Assembly (NCBI RefSeq): GCF_010093815.1
Contig: NW_022985569.1
Span: 248,001 to 312,000 of the forward strand
Length of the DNA stretch: 64,000 nt
DNA from: Pseudovirgaria hyperparasitica
Taxonomy: Eukaryota > Ascomycota > Dothideomycetes > Acrospermales > Acrospermaceae
Direction of reading: 5' to 3'
Shown here piece after piece: positions 51,240 through 61,095 of the stretch. The notes under the pieces are model-generated. The model was given only the letters and a program-made list of their open reading frames with translations. It made no database searches and was not told where the DNA came from. Both the position numbers and the translations under genes were made by a program. Every line of letters begins with the position of its first letter. Within the stretch, counting starts at the first letter, position 1.

Positions 51240-53000
51240 ATTACTCTACTATTATAGATCTATAATAGCTCTAATAACTAAATATAAGAGTAGAGATTTA
51301 GAAAAAGAAAGAAATAAATACTAAATACTAGTATCTAGTATAATCTAATAATAAACTAATATCCGCCTTAAGATATAAAAAGGTTATTTATCTAGCTCTA
51401 CCCTAGGTTTATATAGTACTAGGGCTAGTACTATTCTTATCTATAAATTCTAATATAAGGTTAGTTATCTAGTTCTTCTCTAGACTATCTTCTAATAGTA
51501 GTAGTAGCTATTAATCTAGGCGGGTAGTAAGAATAAATTATACTTATCTATAGAAAAATTATAGTAGAGATAGACTAATAACTAATAGTAGTATAATACT
51601 TAATAATTCTTATAGAAATAGTACTAATAGTTATATAAGTAATAATAATAGTTATATAAGTAATAATAATAGTTATATAACTAGTTATAATAGTTATATA
51701 ACTAATTATAATAGTAGAGAGACTAATTATAGTAGATAGGGGACTAGCTATAGTACTTATAGAACTAGAAGTAGTTATAGTAGTAAGGGAGGGTCTAGAG
51801 CTAATAGTAAGATAGTAAGAACTTATAAGAAGAGATAGTAATAGAGAGCTAGGGGGGCCTAGTAGCGTAATAGTAAGGGCTCTAAGTTAGTAACTTCTTA
51901 TAGTCTATAGACTAAGGTTAGCGTGAATAGCTACTATCTAATAAGGGCTTCTTATTCTCTATAACTATCTAAGTAATAAGATAGTAAGAGAGTAGCTCTA
52001 CTAGGCGGACTAATCTAGATATAACTTACTATATAGTACCCTATAATATATATTAGAATAGGTATTTAGACTTACTAAGCTTATATATCTATAGAGTACT
52101 AATACTAGTATATAGCTTATCTATCTAGGCCTTATTATAGAATATATACTAATTTATCTAGTAAATTATACTACTAATCTAGCTACGGTTACTACTACTA
52201 TAATATAGTAGCTTAAATAATATTATAGTACTATAATAAGGTATTATAGAAGTCTAACTAATAATACTAGTATTATAATATATAATATAGATAATCTCTA
52301 AGTTAGATTTATAGTCCTTATATAGATAGTAGAATTTAGAGTTTATATAAGGCTATTTACTAGATAAAGACTTAGTTAGATCTATACTATATATACTATA
52401 GTTAGTTATATAACTAAAGTTATTACTAACTAAATTATATATAAACTTCTCTAGGTAACTTTATATCTTATATAGAGCTAGATAAGTAGTAAGCTTCTTA
52501 GTATTCTATAAGTAGAACCCCTTTAACTTATAGTACTTTATATAGATAGTACTATAACTAGACTTATAGCTATACTTAAGAATTAGTAGATACTACTATA
52601 GTATAGAGATAGTATATACTTAAGAATACTAGTCTTTTCTAGTATCTTTATATATATATAATATATAAAATATATAGACTTAGTATACTTATTCTCTAAT
52701 AAGTCGCTCTCTACTATATATAGCTCTATATAGTATATAGACTTAGTCTATTAGAGAGTAATAGAAGGAATAATCTATTTAGTTAGTAATAGAGATAGTA
52801 TAGAGTTAAGATCTACTTATAGTATAGTTAGTATATTCCTAGCGTCTAGATATATAATTATTATTAGAGTCTTCGCCTCTAGTATCTATAGCTACTACTA
52901 TAATAGCGCTGGTTATAGATATAGATCTATTTAGACCTAGAGTACTTATAATAATATTTTAGAAGCTATAAGTTATTATATAAGAAGGTTAAGAATATAA
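51240..53000 (+). pseudogene. Extra coding-like segment of element E after integrase, decayed
   Basis: Between integrase and 3' LTR, E carries about 2.4 kb that ordinary Gypsy elements lack. The plus strand of 51500-53000 reads with few non-RIP stops, and the 21 bp repeats at 51629-51712 would keep the frame as seven-residue Ser/Tyr/Asn units, followed by a Ser/Arg/Lys-rich part. A nucleic-acid binding or gag-like role is possible, but I recognise no domain. Confidence 0.35.
51629..51712. repeat. 21 bp tandem repeat, four units
   Basis: Units of AGTTATATAAGTAATAATAAT or close variants, four in a row. The period is seven codons, which suggests a repeated peptide in the ancestral frame. Confidence 0.85.
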
Positions 53001-53283
53001 TAGCTACACTATAGTATTAAGATAATAGATATAGTAGTAGTTAATAATAAAGAAAGATTATTAGATAAGAGACCTCTAACTTATATTAGAGATAATTATA
53101 TAGACTAGGATAGAGCTAGTTCTAAAGCGGATAATAATAAATATATATAGACTCTAAGCTCTACTATATAACTCTACTAATACTAACTAGTAATTACCCC
53201 TTATAATAATATACTAGAACCCTAGTCTAGAGTTTATCTAATATAGATTATATATAAGCTACTCTACTATTATATAACCTCTA

Positions 53284-53612
53284 TATTATAGTCTAGCTAC
53301 TAGATTATTATATAACTAAGTATACTATAGCGTAAGAAATCTACCCCCGCTATATAATTAGTATATTATAGCTATAAGATATAGCTACTAAGTAGCTATA
53401 TAACTAAGTATACCGTGGTATAAGGGATCTACCTCTACTATATAATTAGTATATTATAGCTATAAGATATAGCTACTAGATAGTTATATAACTAAGTATA
53501 CTATAGTAGAAGGGATCTATTCTACTATATAACTAGTATAATACTACTATAAGTACCGTATCTCTACTATATAACCGGTATATTATAGCTATAAGATATA
53601 GCTATTCTATAT
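53284..53612. repeat. About 88 bp tandem repeat near the 3' end of element E
   Basis: Three full units and part of a fourth, each containing ATATAACTAAGTATAC or a close variant, and TATTATAGCTATAAGATA. The last unit is rearranged. They lie just upstream of the 3' LTR. Confidence 0.8.
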
Positions 53613-53658
53613 TTAAGTATCTAATAGATTTCTAATAAAACCTAGAAGGATAAGAGTA

Positions 53659-53858
53659 TATTATAGACTTTAGATTTATCTTATCTCTAGTATTATATAA
53701 TAGAGCCGGAATAGATAAGACTAGTATAGGGGTATTACGTAATCTTACTTAATACTATACTTAAGCTATAATCTATATAGACTTATCTCTACTTCTTAAG
53801 TTAAATTATAATATATCTTAATTACTATTATAGTAATACCTTAGTTATATCTATTATA
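53659..53858 (+). repeat. 3' LTR of element E (200 bp)
   Basis: It matches 31772-31971 and is followed by CGTAT at 53859-53863, the second half of the target duplication. Confidence 0.9.
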
Positions 53859-53863
53859 CGTAT

Positions 53864-54951
53864 AGTATATAAGTTGCTATCTAGAATAAGAAAGTACTTA
53901 TATAGGTCTAGTAAGCGTCTCTAAAGAATATTATTAATAAAATTAATAAATAGAAAGAAATATAGTTAAATATAGTTATAGCTAAACTTACTCTAGAAGG
54001 TATAGTACTAACTACTACTACTAATATAGTCTAGTAGACTATCTTCTATAACCTAAATATAATAAATAATATATTCTCTAGTACGTCTATCTATATAAAT
54101 ATATATCTAATCTAGATATATACTATCTCTATCTAGGGCTATATTATTAGAAATAATAATATTAAGTAAATAGAGTAATCTAATAACTAGAAGTACTCTA
54201 GAATTAAGATTATAAAGATATAGTAGAAAAATATATAGAGGATTAAGGTAAAATTAAAAAAAAAACTCTACTATAATAGTAGAGCTTAGAAACTCTATTC
54301 TTATCTATAGAATTATATAAGAAGACTTCTTAGCTAAAGAGAAACTACTTATAGTAGAACTATAGAATTAGATATAGATAATAATCTAATACTTTAACTA
54401 TTAAGAGTATAGATATACTAGATAGAGATACTCTTAAAAGACTATATATAGCTAGTATTATTAGAGCTATAGTATCTAGAAATACCTCTATAGAATCTAG
54501 GGTAATAGTATATATAATAGAGATACTACTAAGTACTCTAACTATAATAGAAGATATCTATTCTAGTTAGTAATATATATAAAATATAAGTAAGTTACTA
54601 AATATATTAATACTATAAAGATAAGAGGGGTAAGATAGATATAATAGACTATAAGGCCTCTACTAACTACTCTAACCTTACTATCTACTCTAACCTTATC
54701 TATAAATATATTAATCTATCTATAAGGGGGTAGTAATAATATATAATAGTATACTATATAGAGAAAGATAGGCTAACCTAGAGGTATACTTAAAGTAGCT
54801 ACTATATAAGGGTAATTATACCTTAATATAACTAGTATATAGGCTTAAGCTTTCTCTAACACCTAATAAGAAACTAGAATACTCTTATTATTATATAGGT
54901 AAATATATAATATAAATAAGAAAACTAGGTAGTACTTCTAGAGAAGATAGA
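53864..54951 (+). mobile_element. Tad1-like LINE (LINE-2), continuation
   Basis: This is collinear with LINE-1 from about 13136 to 14205: the middle and end of ORF1, including the knuckle region (about 54370-54560), and the very start of the ORF2 endonuclease. F-III cuts it at 54951; the rest of LINE-2 would lie beyond the window. It is more strongly mutated than LINE-1. Confidence 0.75.
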
Positions 54952-55179
54952 TATTAGAACTTAGTCTTAGATATAACCCGATTTATATATACCTTAGCTA
55001 ATATAGTTAGAAGGTAGCGTGAAGGGTAGTAAACGGTTATATACTAGATAGATTAGCGTCTCTTTATATATATACTCTTAGATTTCTACTAAAAGAATTT
55101 AGTAGTAATTTATTCTATAATAGAATATACTCTATTATTCTATCTAACTATACTACTATCTAATAACCCTATTCTTATA
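54952..55179 (+). repeat. 5' LTR of chromovirus F-III (228 bp)
   Basis: A full-length F LTR in the orientation opposite to those of F-I and F-II, followed directly by the gag side of the element. Confidence 0.9.
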
Positions 55180-55184
55180 TTTAA

Positions 55185-56497
55185 ATTACTCTCTATATAG
55201 TACTATAGTTAAGATAGTCTAACTAGAACTAAGAAGGTTAATATAATCTACTATAGAGATAAGTAATACTATATTAAATAATAGAGATCCTCTATAATTA
55301 GTATTAATTCTAGCCGTTTCTAACTAAGAAGTAGAGATATTAGACTAAATTACGGAGCTTTTAGATAAAGAAATAGTAGATACACTAAGTAACTTCTAAT
55401 AATATAAAGCTAAATAATAAGTTATAGTAGAGCTACACGAGATATTATAATAAACTATTACTAAACTTTAGAAATATATCGCGAATTAGACTTAAGAGAT
55501 TTAAACTCTTAAAGAGTAGATAGAATATACGAAACTTCTTATAAAGAGATAAGAACTTAAGAAGTCTCTTAAAGAACTATATAGAACGATAGTAGATAGA
55601 CGACTTCCTATACTAATTTAGACGGAATTAATTTACCTACTATTAGAGTTATAATAATCTACTATACTCCCGGCCGCTTCGTTACTAATTTACTCTACTT
55701 CTTCTCTAGATATACTAAAATCTAAAGACCTAACTATATTTATAGAGAAGAACTAAAAGGAGTAGAAAGACTAGAAGAGAGACTACGAAAAGTACTTCCT
55801 TAATAACTCTCTACTCTTTTCTACTAAAGTATAATATATTTTATTTAGAGAATAATACCTAGACTTATAATCCCACGATTAATAGAATAGATAGAAGGAA
55901 GCGTAGCTACTATCTATAATAACCTAGGAATATTTAGCTATATTTATACTAAATACCCTTAGAACGGACGGAGAATATAAAAGAAAGATACTATTTAAGT
56001 TAAGAAGCGTAGTATAACGACCGAACTAGACATCTACTTAACTACTATAATACCTATAAAACCTATAGAATAATATCCCTACGCTATAGAAAAATATTTA
56101 TATATTCTAGTTTTATAAAGTACTACTTCCGTTAATCCGTAAAAGACTAGAAATAGTATTATTAAGTTTTAACTATCTATATAAATTAGAGAAGAAAGCT
56201 AATAAATACTACTATATCCTTAATAAATATAACTCTCTAGATAAAACTAATAAACCCTATATAGGTTAGAAATAAGATTAATTAAATATATTTAATTAAG
56301 AGTAACCTTACTATAATTAGTACTAGAAGAGTATAAATCGGGGTAGAAATACGTTAAGAGGATACTAAAATAATTAAGATAGTACTTCTTAATATAGAAA
56401 AGAATAAGATATAGACTTAAATATAATATCTATTATAAAATAGTAGAATTATAGTATACTTTATTACTATAAGTATAGAGAAATAGAATATATTTTA
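55185..56497 (+). pseudogene. gag remnant of chromovirus F-III
   Basis: This is the plus-strand version of the gag region in F-I and F-II. A glutamate- and lysine-rich N-terminal half (for example 55480-55580) suggests coiled coil, and the end near 56400-56460 has the spacing of a zinc knuckle. It is broken many times and truncated by the insertion of F-II. Confidence 0.55.
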
Positions 56498-56725
56498 TAT
56501 AAGAATAGGGTTATTAGATAGTAGTATAGTTAGATAGAATAATGGGGTGTATTCTATTATAGAACGAATTACTACCGAACCCTTTCAGTAGGAATCCGAG
56601 AGTATATACATAAAGGGACGCCGATCTATCTAGCACGTGACTATTTACCGCCCTTTACGTCACCTCCTAACTCTATTAGCTAAGGTACGTGTAGGTCGGG
56701 TTCTACCTAAGACTAAGTTCTAATA
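56498..56725 (-). repeat. 3' LTR of chromovirus F-II (228 bp)
   Basis: It is the same LTR as in F-I and F-III and the solo LTR, less mutated than those of F-I. It is the 3' LTR because pol reads toward it. Confidence 0.9.
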
Positions 56726-57419
56726 ATTATCCCTTCCCTCTAGGAAGCTACCCTTAGCGACCTAGATTATTACCTATCTCTATATCCCTATCCTAAGTCT
56801 CGTAAGACCTTAGTCGTTCTCTATACTTCGTCTTAGATACTTACTAATATTTACCGATCTAAGATTTATATAAGCGTTTTCCTAATAAACTAGATTTTAT
56901 CTATCTTAACTTCTTATATAGGTGAGATTACCTAATTAGGCCTAGCGTATCACGTAATATAATTAGGTAAGCCTAGATACTACCTATATCAAAATCTTTT
57001 CTTAGAAATATTCCTTTCTTTAAAAAACTTCTTAACTCTTTATAGAGTTTTTAAGATTATTAGGTATATTACCCGATCCTTATAGACATAGATTTATATA
57101 GATTTACTATAATTTAGTACGATTTACGCAATTTACTAATTTTTATACTATCCTTAGCTAGTAATAATATAATTCGTAATAATCCGTATAAATTAATAAT
57201 AATTATAATATGGTTTCCCGAAATCTTAACGCTCTAAAGTAATCGGCGCGGAAATAGGCGCCTTTAAATAATCCCTATCTTATATACGTTACCGATATAT
57301 CGAAAGCTATTAATCTACCCCGACCTAGGCCGGGCTCTAATAATCTAGCTATATATTATTATAGTTATTGCTTTCTATCGTATATTACTTACGGTAGTAC
57401 TAAATCTATAATATACAGT

Positions 57420-58215
57420 ACTTATATAACTAAGAAGCGTTATTACTTATAGATATTTAAGTAAGTTCGAAGAACTTTACGTAGATTTACTTATATTAGT
57501 ATAGATTACTACTAGGCCTCTAGTGACCCCTACTAATAAGGAGCGTAGTACTACTAATTATAACGCCTTAGAGAAGGCTTTCTACGAGCTATATACCTAA
57601 GGTAAGGGTTACGCCTAGAAGTATAATTCTAATAAGATCCGTAAGGATTTATCGGAATCTACTATAGCTATTATTACCGCGATTACTAGGTAATATTATT
57701 TTTCTTAAATCGTTATAGATTCTTACTAATATATATTAATCTCTATAATAGTACTAAAATCTCTACTACTTTAGACTTCTTTCTATACACTAGCGATATT
57801 AAAATTCCTAGAAAAGATTCTAGTAAAAAGGCTAAGGTTCCTTCCTTACGCGTGCTAAAGAGCCGTAAATTTAGAGAAGATAGCTCTAATCTAGAAGTTT
57901 CTATACTAAAGGTATATAGTTCTATACTAATCGTTAAATCTTTTCGCTAATTTATATAATTCTTAGCGTGCCCGCGCCGGTCCGTCTCTCTCTATCCCGG
58001 GTCCTACCGCTCTATAGGTTTCTATAGAGGAGTTTATAGCTATAAGGCGCGCTATATAGAATTTATAGCGTCGGAACGAAAGGCTAGAGACTTATATTAT
58101 AAAGGTCTATACTATACTAAATAAGAACTAGCGGAAGGAATTAGATATAACTATCGCGGTAATTAGTACTTCTACTCCTACTCCAACTTAATCGGTTTAG
58201 ATCTATACTAATTAG
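57420..58215 (+). pseudogene. Opposite-strand accessory ORF-like region of F-II
   Basis: On the strand opposite to pol a coding-like signal is visible in two blocks, about 57455-57690 and 57750-58215, with interruptions almost only TAG or TAA. The first block includes Lys-Phe-Glu-Glu-Leu-Tyr-Val-Asp-Leu-Leu and Asn-Ala-Leu-Glu-Lys-Ala-Phe-Tyr-Glu-Leu. The second includes Arg-Lys-Phe-Arg-Glu-Asp and Ala-Ser-Glu-Arg-Lys-Ala-Arg-Asp-Leu. Between them GTAATA...CTAATA...ATAG resembles a short fungal intron, which would support expression from this strand. I know no matching family. Confidence 0.42.
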
Positions 58216-58689
58216 TACTAATATATCTCTTTTATCTAGTGTTTTTAATTTTTTAGTTTTAATTTTAAAGCGATCTTACTTCTTCTAGATAGATTAGTAC
58301 GAGTTTATATAGATCTATATAGATCTTTATATTTTCTTTTAGCTTTCTTAATTTCATCTTTCTTTAATAATAACTTCTTTAATCTCTTTAGTAATCTATA
58401 CCAATCTATACCAATCGGCACCGATTTTCAATATCCATTTCTCTTAGTAAATCATTTTTCTAAGTCTCTTTTTTAGTTAAATTTTTTAAAGTTCTAAGTT
58501 TAAACTTTCTAAGGAAGTTCCTTAATTCCTTAGAATATTTTAAAGATCTATATCTCTTTTACCTTCTTCCTTTTAGGCGGCCGTTCTTAGCGCTAAACTA
58601 TACTAAAAAACGTTGAATCGCCGTACTTTAGTATAATTCTCTACGATTCTACGGCTTCCTTTACTAATCGCTACTCATATACTAATATC

Positions 58690-60170
58690 GCTACTATGCT
58701 AATATTTATTATAGGTTCCCAAGTATCTTTATTAGGATTATATCCTTTTTAATGAATTTTATATAGCCACGTGCTATCTTCGGCGTGTTACTAGCTAAGT
58801 ATCTACTTAACTTTATAGATATCTATACCTTCTTACGTAACTACTTTATATAGTATCTATTTAGAATGATCCGGTAATAATAAGGCATGAAATGGCTCGA
58901 GAAGCGTAATATAGAATATATTATATATCTTTAACGTAGGAGGGAGTTATAACTCGTACGCCTAGTTATTAATTACACGAGTAATCTTATATAGATCTAT
59001 TATCGTATAGTTAAGCTTCTTCTTTGGCCTAATACTATAAATATTCTTACTATTTAGTAAAACTTTGTCCCTAATATTAAAGATTATAGGTTTTCTACTC
59101 TTGTTATAGTGCGATTTACTATAATTCGTAGTATCTTATAGTAACTTTATAACGCTTCTTTGCGTTTAGAATAGTTCTATAGTAATTTCCATTGCTTTAA
59201 CGTTAGGTCGTTCTACTTTAAACTAAGTCCCTAAGAACTATATATTATGGTTCCGACCGAAGTTTACTTCGAACGGACTTACGTAGGTTAATATATATCG
59301 GCTATTATTATACGCGAATTCCGCGACATAGACTAACCTTATCTAGTTATTCTACTTATAGTTATAATATACGCGTAAATACACCACGACTATCTAATTC
59401 TACTACTCTATCTATCTATCTATTTATAGATAGAACGTAGTACTAAGTTTCTACTTAATTCCTAGTATATAGTAGAAATCCTTCTAAAATTTAGATGTTA
59501 TCTACGGACCTCTATCTAAAACTATACTATTTAGTATACTATAGAGCCGAAGTACGTTACGGAGTAGTATATCTATAAGATCCGGTACTTAGATTATCTT
59601 TCTTATAGGGATATAGTATAATATCTTTATAAATCTATCTAGAACTATAAGTAAACTATTATAAATATACCTAGAATACTTACTTAGGGGTAGATCTATA
59701 ATGAAATCTATTAATAATTCCTTCTATGCCTCCTTTAGTATAGGTAATAGCCTTAATTTACTATATAGTAAGTATCTATATACTTTTATATACTAGTAAA
59801 TATTATACGTTTTTATATAGTCCTTTATATATTTCTAAAGACCCGGCTAGTCGTACGTCCTTCGGATTAAATCGACCGTCCTTATAACGCTAAAGTATTC
59901 TACTAACGTGTAATTATACTATTCCCTTAAAATATTAATTTATAAGCCGCCTTCCAGCACGTAGAGTCGGCCTTAGAAGTAGATCGCGTCCGATTATCGT
60001 TTCTATCTTAATAACCACGGCGGATCTATAGTACTTCCTTTTATACTTATAACTTTCTTTACTAATATATTAGAATTCTAGGTAGATTTAATTAAGTCTT
60101 TAAGGGTTTTCTTATTTCCTTAGATATTTATTTAGATTACTTAATACCCGCTCTAATTCCCGCGGAGAAT
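58690..60170 (-). pseudogene. Integrase C-terminal part and chromodomain of F-II, remnant
   Basis: On the minus strand the end of pol carries a clear chromodomain: Lys-Gly-Tyr-Asn-Pro-Asn-Lys-Asp-Thr-Trp-Glu-Pro at about 58745-58708. Before it come Ile-Phe-Tyr-Ile-Thr-Leu-Leu-Glu-Pro (about 58925-58890), typical of the integrase-to-chromodomain linker, and a basic DNA-binding region. The integrase core extends up to the gap at 60171. It is broken several times. Confidence 0.8.
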
Positions 60171-61095
60171 NNNNNNNNNNNNNNNNNNNNNNNNNNNNNN
60201 NNNNNNNNNNNNNNNNNNNNNNNNNNNNNNNNNNNNNNNNNNNNNNNNNNNNNNNNNNNNNNNNNNNNNNNNNNNNNNNNNNNNNNNNNNNNNNNNNNNN
60301 NNNNNNNNNNNNNNNNNNNNNNNNNNNNNNNNNNNNNNNNNNNNNNNNNNNNNNNNNNNNNNNNNNNNNNNNNNNNNNNNNNNNNNNNNNNNNNNNNNNN
60401 NNNNNNNNNNNNNNNNNNNNNNNNNNNNNNNNNNNNNNNNNNNNNNNNNNNNNNNNNNNNNNNNNNNNNNNNNNNNNNNNNNNNNNNNNNNNNNNNNNNN
60501 NNNNNNNNNNNNNNNNNNNNNNNNNNNNNNNNNNNNNNNNNNNNNNNNNNNNNNNNNNNNNNNNNNNNNNNNNNNNNNNNNNNNNNNNNNNNNNNNNNNN
60601 NNNNNNNNNNNNNNNNNNNNNNNNNNNNNNNNNNNNNNNNNNNNNNNNNNNNNNNNNNNNNNNNNNNNNNNNNNNNNNNNNNNNNNNNNNNNNNNNNNNN
60701 NNNNNNNNNNNNNNNNNNNNNNNNNNNNNNNNNNNNNNNNNNNNNNNNNNNNNNNNNNNNNNNNNNNNNNNNNNNNNNNNNNNNNNNNNNNNNNNNNNNN
60801 NNNNNNNNNNNNNNNNNNNNNNNNNNNNNNNNNNNNNNNNNNNNNNNNNNNNNNNNNNNNNNNNNNNNNNNNNNNNNNNNNNNNNNNNNNNNNNNNNNNN
60901 NNNNNNNNNNNNNNNNNNNNNNNNNNNNNNNNNNNNNNNNNNNNNNNNNNNNNNNNNNNNNNNNNNNNNNNNNNNNNNNNNNNNNNNNNNNNNNNNNNNN
61001 NNNNNNNNNNNNNNNNNNNNNNNNNNNNNNNNNNNNNNNNNNNNNNNNNNNNNNNNNNNNNNNNNNNNNNNNNNNNNNNNNNNNNNNNNNNNNNN
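60171..61095. other. Assembly gap (925 N)
   Basis: A run of 925 N inside F-II pol. By domain order it should hold the N-terminal integrase and part of RNase H. Confidence 0.99.

Larger units (their letters stand above)
31772..53858 (+). mobile_element. Gypsy element E with nested insertions, fossil
   Basis: This LTR retrotransposon has 200 bp LTRs (31772-31971 and 53659-53858) and the target duplication CGTAT. Without chromovirus C and F-I its own length is about 7.85 kb. Its own parts are 31972-33468, 41485-43095 and 49320-53658. They contain gag (about 31990-33250), protease (about 33400-33468 and on from 41485), reverse transcriptase (about 42200-42760), RNase H (from about 42960, continuing at 49320-49610), integrase (about 49620-50900), a possible chromodomain-like end (about 51000-51200), then an extra 2.4 kb segment with tandem repeats. 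It is inserted in LINE-2. It is among the most heavily mutated elements here; structurally whole but broken very many times. Confidence 0.82.
54952..56497 (+). mobile_element. Gypsy chromovirus F-III (plus strand), 5' portion, fossil
   Basis: It begins with a 228 bp 5' LTR (54952-55179) inside LINE-2. The interior (55180-56497) is the reverse complement of F-I 49086-47770 and therefore holds gag. F-II is inserted at 56497, and the remainder must lie beyond 64000, so its own target duplication (ATAGA on the left) cannot be checked. It is heavily RIP-mutated and broken many times. Confidence 0.82.
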
